Source: Anaeramoeba flamelloides
Taxonomy: Eukaryota > Metamonada > Anaeramoebidae
Direction: 5' to 3'
DNA length: 64,000 bases
Assembly (NCBI GenBank): GCA_027625915.1
Contig: JANTQA010000033.1
Location: 5,952,001 to 6,016,000, forward strand
A program made the position numbers and the translations under genes. The notes under the pieces were generated by a model. That model was not told where the DNA came from, searched no databases, and was given only the letters and a program-made list of their open reading frames with translations. Shown here in pieces: positions 23,501 to 34,961 of the stretch (its first letter is position 1; every line of letters starts with the position of its first letter).

Positions 23501-26500
23501 AATACTATAATTAACATTAAACTAATTCAATTGAATTTCAGATTATTTCTAAAAAATTTGATTTTTTTTTTTTTTTTCATTTTTAACACATGGCATTACC
23601 GCCAAGTCAAATATATGAATTTTTATCCTCATTTTTTTAAAATAATAATGATCATTGCTTTAGATATTAATATGAGAATTATTTTTACAGTCAGTTTCAC
23701 TTTTAAGACACAAACTTTCAACAAAATTTAAGGCACAGAAAAATCTCAATTTAAGGCACAAAAATCAAATTCTAGTACAATAATTTGTGTGAAAAAAAAT
23801 TTCAAAAAATGTGCTTTAATTTGCGATTTTTCTGTGCTTTAAATTTCGTTCAAAGTTTCTGTCCTAAAAGTGGGACTGACTGTACAAAAATTGAAATTTT
23901 TTTTTATTTTTAATTAGGATTTTATATGCAACTGTAAAATAATAAACCCCTTACTTTCTTCTTCTCAAAAATTAATAAATTTGTAATTTGTTTGTTAAAA
24001 AAATAAAATTACTTCGATATGAAAAAAAAAATATTTTCAATTTTTGTAAAGTGGGTGTTGTTACTAAATAGAAAAATGGGGTTTAGTTTTCAGTAAAATT
24101 TATTTGTCCCCTCCCCACCAAAACAAATACCAATTAGATTTAATTTATTAAATTATTAATCTTAAAAACACAAACAAACAAACAAACAAACCAACCTACA
24201 AAAAAAAAAAAAAAAACAGATAGTTGGCCTGAATTATTAAATCTAGTCTTAACATACAGTACTTCAAATATAGACGAAGAAGCCGAGTTAGGATTATATT
24301 TATTTGAAGGCTTAAGTGTGATGGTTGGTAAGGAGCTTTCTGAGGGATATACTGAATTTTCTGTGATGTTATCGAAGGCGCTTGATTCCAAAAGAAAATT
24401 ATCGGTTCGTGTATGTGCAGCAAAGGCTGTTTGCCAATATGTCGTTCATTTACCAGAAAAGATCCTGATGGATTTTTCAGAATTAATTCCAGACATTTTA
24501 AACATTTTAACGGGCTTGCTAGACGAGGGAGATTTTGATTTGATGACGAATTTAGTAACACAAATGATTGAAATTTCGGAGGTTAGTCCTAAATACTACT
24601 CAAAGCACTTGGACGAGATCAAAGAGGGCTTTTTCCAATTAGCCACGATGAGCAGCGAAGAAATTGAAGACAGCGTCAAGCAATCTGCCCTGAAATTTTT
24701 ATCATCGCTGATTGAACACGCACCACGATTGGCGCACGAGTGTGAGAATTTCATAGACAAGACCATTCAGGCAAGCCTGCATTTATTAATGGATCTGAGC
24801 GATCCACCAAAGAACTCTCGCCTCTCTCTGGGTGAGTGGATGAAGTCGATTCAAAATGAATTTATCAATTCAAACAGCTATTTGGCGGAAACTGCCTTAA
24901 CGAGGATCTCACGAGAAATTGGCAAAGACTTGATGCTCAAATTCATGAACGAATACGTGACGTCGTTTTTGTCGAGCGAGGAAAGCTGGCAAAAAAGATA
25001 TGCCGGCATTCGATGCTTATCTTCGATCTGCGAGGGCTGTGGATATTCGCTTTCTGAAGACGTTGGCGAGATCATCAATTTATTGATACCGTTTTTCTCT
25101 GACGAGCACCCAAGGGTTCGTCACGCCGTGGTTCTCAGCATTTCAGACATCACAAGGGATTTCCCGGGCGTCATCCAGGAGGGCTTCTCTGAAGAAATTA
25201 TCCCCCAGCTGGTATCGATCATCTCTGACGAATCGATCGAATTCCTCTGCAGCGAAACGCTGGGCACACTGACGGTATTCCTCCAGGGTATTGAGCCCGA
25301 GGAATTGGAAAACAAAATCAAAAATTTGCTTGAAACAACAATCGGCGCATTTAATCGAGGCAACCCCGAAACACAAGAGCAGGCGATAACAACAATTTCC
25401 GCCATTGCCTTAAAATCTGATCCCGAGACCCTGGCTCTCTATTATGACGATTTACTCTCCTTGACGTTTGAGTTGATGCAAAAGGGAGAAACGAAAAATG
25501 AAAAGCTCATAAGGGCGCAGGCCTTTGAATGCGCAACAATTATCGGATCTGGGGTCAACGCAGAGCTTTTTAAAAATGACGCGCACCAAATAATGGAATT
25601 TTCAATAAAGCTACATCAGGAAGGTTTGTCGACCGACGATCCCTTGTTGGATAAAATTTTTTATGCCTGGGCCAGGATCTCCACTTCACTTACCTTTGAA
25701 TTTGAAAAATATTTGGGGTACATCATACCGATCTTACTGGAATTGGCCTCCACGCAATCAAAAAATTCTCAAAATATTAAACAAACGGAAGACAAAGAAC
25801 AACAGCAACAAAGCAAAACGCCCCTTTCATTCACCGACGGTTGGGACGAAACTGTTTATGAGGTTCGATCTCACGCAATCAACAATTTGTTTATCATCTC
25901 TGGCTCTCTGAAGGGCCATTTTTATCACTGGTGCGAAAGCTGTTTGAAATTTGCTTCGTTGAATGCAAAATGCTTTTTAAATGACGAACTAAGATCCTTT
26001 TCAACACAGCTTTTGGGGACACTCGTGAATTCCATTGTCCACGCTGTTGAAAACGGAATTGCAAAAAATATTGATCGTGATTATGTAATCAAATTTGGTG
26101 AAGATGTTTTAAAGAATTTAATCAAATTTCTAACTTTAGAAAGGCAACCCCAGTTAATTGCGAACTTGTTTGAAACAATTTCCGAGGTATTCGACACTTT
26201 AAAAACTTTAACCGATTCCAAAACAATAGTCAAGTTTTTACAACTCGTGCCAGTGGCTTTGGAAGCGAGCGACAAAAGAATTGCCAATGAAATTAATACC
26301 TTTTCGAAAAATCAAGATCTCTTATTATTCAGCGAATCCATTTTCAATAATATTGGTAATGACGAGAATGAGAACGAAAATTTTAATTCTTCAATATCTG
26401 CCTTGCAAATTTACGAACATTTGCAATATAAAGGACAAGATGTTGAAAACGAATTGCTTGTAAAAAAAATGATCATCGCGGCGTGTACGTCTCTTGGCAA

Positions 26501-27218
26501 ATACTACCCCCAATTATACGAATCCTTTTTCAACCAGTCATTGCTCAAATGGGTGACATCAATTGCGCAGGACGAAAAATCCTTGCCAGACCAAAAATAT
26601 GCTGCAATTGGGTTTTTAAATGTATACATTCGATTTGTTGTCCCCATTTCCAACAATCAAGAACAATTATTCCAAAAGATCTGGGATCAATTCTCCCAAT
26701 TCATTTTCCGTCCAATAACACTCGAGGATTATGATTTAAAAGATATGTCCGCTTCGGCAATCATATGGTGCGCTAAAAATGGCTCCAAAGTTTTCAAAGA
26801 ATTTGCTGAGCAGGCAATCACAGTGCTAATTGAAAGCTCCCCAGACGAAGGCATACTTGGGCACAGCTCGTATGTAGCGGCAATCGGATCAATAATTGAA
26901 AATCATTCAGACTCCTTACAAGAATTGAAGCAAATAATACAATTGTGGGTCAAAATGTTCCCAATACATACAGAGGGGGATATTGCAACCTTATGTTATC
27001 AAATACTAACCAAAATTTATCAGGAAATTGACACGCATGATTTTGTTCGATTGATCTCCCAAATTTTAAATGAAGACTATGTTACACAAGATTTGAAAAA
27101 TGACATCAAAAACGCATTGACGGATATACAAAACCAATTAGGGGAAAATCAATTTGAAGAGTTGATCATAAAAATCGGTGATAAACAATTGCTTTTGAAC
27201 TTTGCTTCTTTTTTTTGA
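20576..27218 (+). CDS. Importin-5-like karyopherin beta (IPO5/Kap121 type)
   Basis: Exons 20576-20945 and 24220-27218 join in phase (ITD-DSWPELL) to about 1,122 residues, close to IPO5 (~1,100). The protein is built of HEAT-type helical repeats throughout. Its N terminus has the importin-beta pattern: NNNIRNQAEPKF, LRQMLFS and VRRKICDTI. It should bind RanGTP and carry cargo such as ribosomal proteins and histones through nuclear pores. A short Gln-rich insertion (EQQQQSK) lies near residue ~650. The ATG at 20576 follows AAATCAAAA. The second exon is visibly richer in G+C and in C/G-ending codons than anything nearby, consistent with high expression and constraint. The intron of 3.3 kb contains a repeat and a MITE. 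IPO4 or RanBP6-type identity is the main alternative. Confidence 0.92.
21790..22960 (+). repeat. Dispersed repeat family D, copy 2, with an internal insertion
   Basis: 21790-22130 matches 9240-9580, and 22790-22960 matches the continuation of that copy. About 650 bp at 22135-22790 has no counterpart, so another sequence was inserted. The copy lies in the importin intron. Confidence 0.5.
23688..23882. mobile_element. Palindromic MITE family M, diverged copy (195 bp)
   Basis: The ends CAGTCAGTTTCACTTTTAAG and the mirrored CTGACTG are flanked by TA on both sides. Inner motifs AACTTTCAAC and TTAAGGCACA are repeated in mirror image, so the whole element is one long hairpin. It differs from the four 56.7-59.1 kb copies at many positions and is likely older. 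It lies in the importin intron. Confidence 0.85.
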
Positions 27219-27314
27219 GGAATTCCTTGAATTATTTTGTCATATATATATATATATATCTAGATTTAGATTTATACTTTTTTTTAATTAATTAATTATT
27301 TATTAAATAAACTA

Positions 27315-27548
27315 CTGATAAATTCAAAAATATTTAAAAAAATTTTTAGCCCAGTTTCCATTTTTGTAAATCTTATAACTTTTACTTTTATTAAAACAGT
27401 TAGGGATAATAATATTTTGGAAAATCAACTAATTTTGCAAGATTTCTAAGTATTTAAACCAATACAGTGCGGTATTCAAAGCTATGGTAAAAAATTCCAA
27501 AAGGAAAAATGGATTAAAAATTTCCAGGCATTTATTTGAATTTTTCAG
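27315..27548 (-). mobile_element. MITE family G, copy 1 (234 bp)
   Basis: Termini CTGATAAATTC and GAATTTTTCAG lie between TA dinucleotides. Reverse-complemented, it aligns with 31737-31968 and with the two halves of 51060-52666: landmarks GGAAATTTTTA, TTTTCCTTTT and AGCTTTGAAT. There is no coding capacity. Confidence 0.7.
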
Positions 27549-28630
27549 TATAATGATTTTATTTATGAGAATAAAAATATGTAATATTTGAGAGAAAAAA
27601 TGACCTTCTTTTAAAAAATGAGAACTGTTAAATATCATTTGAGAAAAAAAGTCTTTTTTTTTTTTTTTTTAATTAATTATAAAAATTATATTTTTTTTTC
27701 TGAAAATAATTAAAAATTGAAAGAAAAATTATTTGGAATTATTTACTTTTTTAACAAATCCTACCAACAGACATAAATATCTTTTTTTTTTTTTTTTTGA
27801 AAAAAGGGGAACAAATAAAATATTTTAAATCTGGTAAAATACTGTAAAAAATCGTAGATAAATTATTCTTAAAAAAAAATACCTTTATTTTTTTAAATTA
27901 ATCCATAGAATAAATAACACAAAGAGATTATTGTTTCAAATCCTTATTTTGGCATTTATTTAATTCCATTTAATTTTTGATAATTTAATTACTTTGATTT
28001 GAATTATAGATGGTAAAAGTTTTTTTTTAATAATTATTTTAACCTAGCAAATTATTAAACATGGAATTTGTAAGTGCAATAGTTTTTTAAACTTTTAGTT
28101 ATCAATATATCTAAATCTTGGAAAACAAAAACATATCAAAATTTAAAAAAATATTTTAATAAAAAAGGAGAAAAGAAAAAATTATCAACAATTATTTTTG
28201 AGATCAAAAATTTTCATTTTCTCTTCTGTTAAACAATTAAAAATAATTATATTATTTTATTTCAGCATTTTTACAATAAAAGAAATTTAATAGAATATTG
28301 GATAAATTTTTATGGAAATTACTAAAATTTTGTTAAAATAATTTTTTAAGAATTGAAAACAAAAAAAAACGAAAGAATAAAAAAATATAAATTTTTATTA
28401 TTTAAGTTCAAGTCTAAATAAACTTAAAAAATTATGTGAAAACATCTAAATTATATTTTTTATTGTGAAATTCAAAGAAAAGTGTGTCATGTATCTGCTT
28501 ATTGTCATCTAAAATTCCCTGAACATTGAAATTTGTATCTTATTCTTTTATATTTTAAAACCAATAGTTTGTGAACTATGTGTCATTTCTTTCAGAATTT
28601 CTACTTCTTTTTATAGATTTCAAATCTATC

Positions 28631-28659
<29 letters not shown>

Positions 28660-28661
<2 letters not shown>

Positions 28662-29230
28662 CCATACGACCAAAAAAACAGTAAAAATTGAAAACTGATC
28701 AAATACCTTCCATTAAAAAAATTAAAATAACATAATGATAAAATTAAAACAAATAAAGTTTCAATTTAACTTTTTCTTGAAAACATTTTTTGTCATAATA
28801 ATTTAACCCAAAGTTGAAATTATGTATATTTTTCGATACAATATCTTATTTTAACTCATTTACTAAAACAAATTTGAAATTATGGGAATTTTATTTTCAC
28901 AAAAGGGACTAATTTGGTCTTCAAATGTTTTTTTTTATTTTTAAATTGATAATTAAAAAAAAAGTTATTTAAAAAGAAAAACTCTCGGGGAAAACCATTC
29001 TAATTTAATATATTCACTTATTATCTAATTTCAAAATTTTCCCAACCCCAATTTTTTAAAACAAAATAAAAAAGTGCACATTAATTTCAAAAAATATTTT
29101 AGATATTCAAAAGTTGAGAGTGTTTTTATTCTAAAAAAAATTATCCCTGTGGTTAATTGAATTAAGTTATCAGGCTAGATTTCGAAAAATATTAATCAAA
29201 AAAAAATAGTGCTTAATTTTATTAAGGACA
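28660..29230 (-). mobile_element. TIR element family T, copy 2 (571 bp)
   Basis: It is the reverse complement of 973-1544 with high similarity and almost identical length. The left end GTCCATACGACC abuts a (TA)n(TG)n run; the right end is AAGGACATATAT. Non-autonomous. Confidence 0.65.
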
Positions 29231-29767
29231 TATATTAAGAACTAATGATTGAGCATGATTATTATGATAACACTTTTATTTTCTTATTAAAGATTGAAAT
29301 AAAATAACTTAACTATGTTAAATTAATTTTTTTTATTTTTTAGAGGATTGAGTTTTATTTTCTGCCTGTATTCCTATAATTATTCTTTATTTTTCTTTGA
29401 AACGGATATTTTAATTTTAAAGTCATTTTTTCAATTATATTCCGCTTAAAATAAAGTTTTTTTGAATAAAATAAATGAAAATATACAAGTAAAAATAATT
29501 GTTTCAAAGTGTAATTCTTTAAAATGGAAAATAGAATCGATTTTTTTCGAGATATTGGAATCATATACTACTAATATGGTTTCACCCAATAACAAAATAC
29601 TTTGATTTTAGTCTTCTCCTTGTTTGGAGCTTATCCCTTAACAATTCAAAATTATTTGAGAACAAATTTTTATTGTGATTATGTTTTCAATAATTAATTG
29701 ACAAACAATAAAAAGGAATCGAGAAAAGCCCTTTAAAGTGAAAAAAAATGATTTCGATATTTTTTCC

Positions 29768-30113
29768 TGATTGTTTGCTAAAACTTTGTTGATTTTTTCA
29801 TCAATGGTGATACTTTTTGGGGATGCACATAAGTTCCAGGAAACTTGACAGTAAATATTTGATAGATTTAAGTGATATTCTATTGTATTTAAAGAAAGAA
29901 AAGAAGTGATTTGGAGTAGAAACTGTAAAGAGAAAATCGAAAAAACTATTTTCAAATTCAAGCAAACCCAAACATCCCCAATCGTTTCTTAAATGGAATT
30001 TTTTGTTACTTAAAACATCAAATATACTGACAAGTTTACTGAAATTTGAGGGCATATCCAAAAAGTATTAAAGTTTATGAAAAAATCAACAAAGTTTTAG
30101 CAAACAATCAGGA
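29768..30113. repeat. 350 bp foldback (long inverted repeat)
   Basis: The left arm begins TGATTGTTTGCTAAAACTTTG and continues through GATTTTTTCAT, ACTTTTTGG and GAAACTTGACAGT. The right arm is its reverse complement with scattered differences, ending AAAGTTTTAGCAAACAATCA. The arms of ~150 bp meet near 29900-29990. It may be a decayed MITE. A read-through transcript would form a long hairpin. Confidence 0.7.
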
Positions 30114-30576
30114 AAAAATATAGAAATCTTTTTTGTGAATGATTTCTAGTTGAATTACCCAAATTATATAATAAAAAAGGATATTGAACATTAGTAGAAA
30201 TTCCCCAATTTAACTTTTTATATGGAATTTTCAAGTAACAACAATAAGTAAAAATTTTATGGATTACTAATAATTGAATAAAATATTCGTTTGGTTGATA
30301 AAAAAAAACCAAAGCCTTTTTGTGAATAGTAATCATCAAATTCCCTGATTCAAAAGGGATATAATAAGGTCACCAATAATTACAATGAATTGTATCACTT
30401 TTGCTACTCTTTTCTAATGTTTTTGGTAAGCAAAATGTAAATTATACATTTACTTTCCAACTATCATTATCCGAACTTTCGAATTCTTGGATTTCATTTT
30501 TTAAAATACCAAACGAACAAAATATTTTTAAACCCACTTTGAAACATTTTTTTATTCAAATTTCCAATTGATTATT

Positions 30577-33500
30577 ATGTACCGAGCTCATGCCGAATAT
30601 TCCTTTGAGGGTACTGGCGAAAACGAATTAGGATTTGAAACAGACGAAGAATTAGTCATTACAGAATTATACGAAGAAGATGAGTCTGGATGGGTGGCTG
30701 GATATAAATCAAATGATCCCGAAAAAAAAATTGGATTATTCCCTTCATCGTAAAACCTTAATTTTCCTCGATTCCGATCCTATCCGATACAATTCTTTTT
30801 TTCTTTTGTCTTTAAATACTCTTTTTAATTTTTTACAAATAAAGGTACATTGAAATAGAATCAGAAATAGAAATCTCATCAGGAGAAGAAGAAAATAGTG
30901 AACAGCAAAATCAACAACAATCTCAAAACAAATATCAGAACCAAAATCAATATCAGAACCAGAACCAATATCAAAACCAAAATCAAAATCAAAACCACGA
31001 TCGACTCAACGAAAAAATTAAAACAAATCTTCAAAATTATTCACAAAATAACAACACAAACATTTCAATGACAAATTTGCTTGGCTGTAATAAATTTTTC
31101 TATTTTTTTTTTTTTTTTTTAATTTCTTTTTTAAAAAATTGACTATTCTCTTTTGACATAACTAACACAACAAAAGCCTTTGACATTCTTGACGATGACA
31201 TTATTTTAGAAAGTAAGAGGTCAAAAGTATCAGGTGGAAAAGAGGAAAGGATCCTTAAAAAAACTGAAATACTTGAAGGCTATAAATGGGAACCAAATGA
31301 ACACGGTATTGTTTCACATGTTCTAAGTGTTGAAGAACTCGGAGTTTTGAAAAAGAGTCATATTTTTCAAATTGAAATCAAGGTAATCTTTTGTAATGCT
31401 TCTTTTCTCAAACTTTATTTAAAAAAAAAGAGAAAAATTTATTAGTTGGATTGAACAATTAACTGGAGCCACACGAAGGAGTTTTGTGGGACGCCCCTCT
31501 ACCTACCAATTTATGATTTTGATTTCTCTTTTTTTTCTAATTGTTCAATGAAAAATATTAATAATTTTATGAAGATTTAAGGTTTACAGTCCCTGAAATT
31601 TGGAAAAGAGATTATCTTGTGTAAAACTTGGCTTGCTAATTTGGTTCTTAGGTGATCGGCATTTGGCTTGGTATGAATTTTAATAGTGGTTCAAAATGAC
31701 AATTTATTTTTTTTTTTAATCGAAAAATTCAAATTACTGATAAATTACAATTTATGTTTGGAAATTTTTACTTGATTTTCCTTTTTGAAATTATTCTGAT
31801 CAAGCTTTGAATAAAGCATTTTAAGTGGTCAAGTGTTAAGAAACTCTGTAAAATTAGTTGTTCTTCAAATTTTTCTATGTCTTGGACTGTTTGATAAGAA
31901 ACAGTTCAAAGATTTATCAAAATGAATATTGAACTAAAAATTTTTGGAAATTTATTAGAATTTATCAGTAATGAGTAAAAAGTTAATAGGTTGGTAGGTG
32001 TATAAGAATAAATTTTGATTTTTGGGTTGTCGAAGAAAATTTTGATTTACTTTTTGGTCAATTCACTAAATGAAAAAAAATTTTTTTAAAAGCTCCAAAT
32101 AAAACCAAACCTAATGAAAAAATTTCAATCAACAACCCACAAACCACATTTTTTTATAACTTACCTTCCGATATATTTAGTCTTTTACTCATCAATTGGA
32201 ATTTCGGAAAAAAAAAAATAATAAATTGTCAAAAATTGCCATTCTATACCACTATTAAAATTCATACCAAGCCAAAGGTCGATCAGCTAAGAACCAAAAT
32301 AACATACCACCACATCTCACACAAGATAATCTCTTTTCCAAATTCCAGGGATTGTAAACCTTAAGGGATCCACTCTTTTAGTGAAAAAAAAATTTTTTCA
32401 ACATTATTTATGAATGAGGTATCCCGAATTCAAAAAAATATTATCGCTTCTTGAAATTGAAAAAGGAAATGAAAATATAATTTAATAAACCTGACTCCCT
32501 TTCAATTGTATTTTCAGAAATGAATTATTGTTTTTTAAAAGTCTGATCCATTTTTTACATTTCCAAAAAGTTCAAAAGTTTACATATTTCTGAATTATTT
32601 CAAATAAAATTCTTTTCTTCGGAGAAGAAAGAAATCTTCTTGTTTGTGTAAGGTATTTCCAAAAAAGTGTGGCATTTAATTTTACATTTCATAAAAAATC
32701 ATCTTTGTTAGTGGTAGTATTCATCAATTGAAATTACCAAATTAAGTTTAATATTTTTACCAATTGGATAAATGGCTAAAGTATTTATTTCAAAATATCT
32801 GGGATGATATATTCCCAAAAAATGAAAAAAAAAAATAACACTTTTTTGGAGAAAACAATGTACGACCAATTTCAATAAAAAACTGGAAATATGGAAAGGG
32901 TACAAATGATTTTATAAACAATAAAATGCAGTTATATATTTTCAATTCTATTGGAAAATTTGTTGTGATTAACCAAGTTATGAAATTTGTTTTTTCTAAT
33001 CAAAAAGAAAATAATAAACACCTATTTTAACACCTAAAAAAATATCAGATAAAATTGAGATTCGAAAATTTAATATCTTTTATTTATGTAATACAATACT
33101 AAGAAACAAATTAGATTATTATCAAGAACCGATAAATGACAGTTAATGATTTTACATTTTTAAATACTTTTTTGAAGATATAGTTTAAAAGATACATTTT
33201 AAAATAAAATTTGCCCCACTTTATTGGAAATAGCTTAGAGGGTGTACAAAAATCTTATGAAAAAACAACAACTAAGTTTTTTATTAACTTGCTATCAAAA
33301 CTTACTTTGATAACAAAAAATTATGAATCTTAGACTTCCGAGAGGTTGTGAGTATCAAATACCAATTAAACACAAACCAAAATGTTGTAGGAGAGATTTC
33401 CAAAAAAGTAAATGAAAAACTAGTACATTTTTTACCAGTTCTTATATATAAAACTGAATTTAAATTCGAAAATTTAGTAAGTTCAGTAAATAAAAAAAAA

Positions 33501-34930
33501 TGCAAAAGTAAAAAGAAATTAAATAATTTATCTATGCCTTATCTTGAAAAACTAAGAAAATTCAATCAAAGAATCAACAATAAAATCAATTGGAATTCAA
33601 AAAACTTTAATATTCTTAAAAAAAAAGAAATTTACAATTATAATGAGTTGCTAAATTCTACCAGTTGGAAGTGTCTTTAGATTTTCCAAAATTTAAGAAA
33701 TAAAAGAATAGAGTAAAATCAAAGATTTTACCCGATTCTTTTGAATTCTGGAAAACCGTCGTTAGGTTTTTTTAATTTTAAAAATAAGAAAATTTGTTAA
33801 ATTTTCTTTTAATTTTTAAAATTAAAAAAAAACCTAGGCACTTGAGTACACTCTACGGCACTCTACGATACTCCACAAAAATATTTCACAATAATAAAAA
33901 ACCAAAATTCTAAAACCCAAAAATATTTAAGTTCTCCTTCAAGTTCAACAATTCTAAAATTCAGGATGTTTACTAATTGCCTAAATAGATATTACTACGT
34001 AAAAAAAAAAAAATTCAAATAAATTTTGTACTTTATGTTTAAAATATAAGCAAAAGGAAATAATTGAAAATATTGATCATTTTTTATGGGTCTGTCCATT
34101 CTATGAAAAAGATAGATTGATATTTCAAAACAAATTAAAAGAAATAAATCTTAATGAAATAATTTTAAACTTTGATAAATCAAGACTATTTCCGTTAATT
34201 AACAATCGTGAAATCTATGATTTTAAACTTAAATTTCCTTTCAGAAATTGTAGTATAAGGACATTTAGTGTATAAATTATACTTCTTCCGCAATAAAAAT
34301 AAAAAAACTACACTAAATTATTTTTTTAATATTTTTGAATTCTTGATAACATTAAGGTTCCATTTTTCTGAAACAAAATGGGGTTCTTTAATTTCTGTAA
34401 TTTCTTTGGTTTTTTTCCTGTAAATACATTTTTCATTTTTTTTTTTTTAAAAACCTCTTTTTGGGTTTCAAAGAAAAAAAAATCGAATAATGATCTTAAA
34501 AAGAATTTATATGAATTATGGATTCAATTAAAAATGATCAATTTTTCCAAACCTACTTTTGATGACAGAGATGGAGTAAAAATTCAGTCTATTCATTACA
34601 ATTTTTTTTGACTTTTGTGTTTAATTTTAAAGAGGAATTTTAAAATTAAAATTGAATTTTTTTCTCAAAATTTAATAGAAATGTTAGTTTCAATAATAAA
34701 GTTCTCATAATTACTAATAATAAAACCCGCTAATTAACAATCGTTGATTCATCATAGTAACTTAATTAAAAAATAATTTAGATCATTAAATTTTAAAAGT
34801 TAAAATTTTGTATTTTAATAGGTGACACTTCAGTGATCTACAAAATAACAAAAATAAATCATTTTTTTTTTTTTCTTCAAGAATTTATTTTCAAAATTTT
34901 TGTATTATTTCTGTTTAATAATTGTTTTAA

Positions 34931-34961
<31 letters not shown>

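Larger units (their letters stand above)
27219..30576. other. Intergenic stretch between importin and sorting nexin: repeats
   Basis: It holds the importin 3' flank with a (TA)n run, a family G MITE at 27315-27548, family T copy 2 at 28660-29230 and a 350 bp foldback at 29768-30113. Frames of 60-107 codons on the minus strand at 29.6-30.3 kb are the arms of that foldback. No host gene is supported. Confidence 0.6.

Noticed and set aside
29638-30339. Three overlapping minus-strand frames with similar peptides
   Set aside because: They are the arms of the 350 bp foldback and share sequence for that reason.
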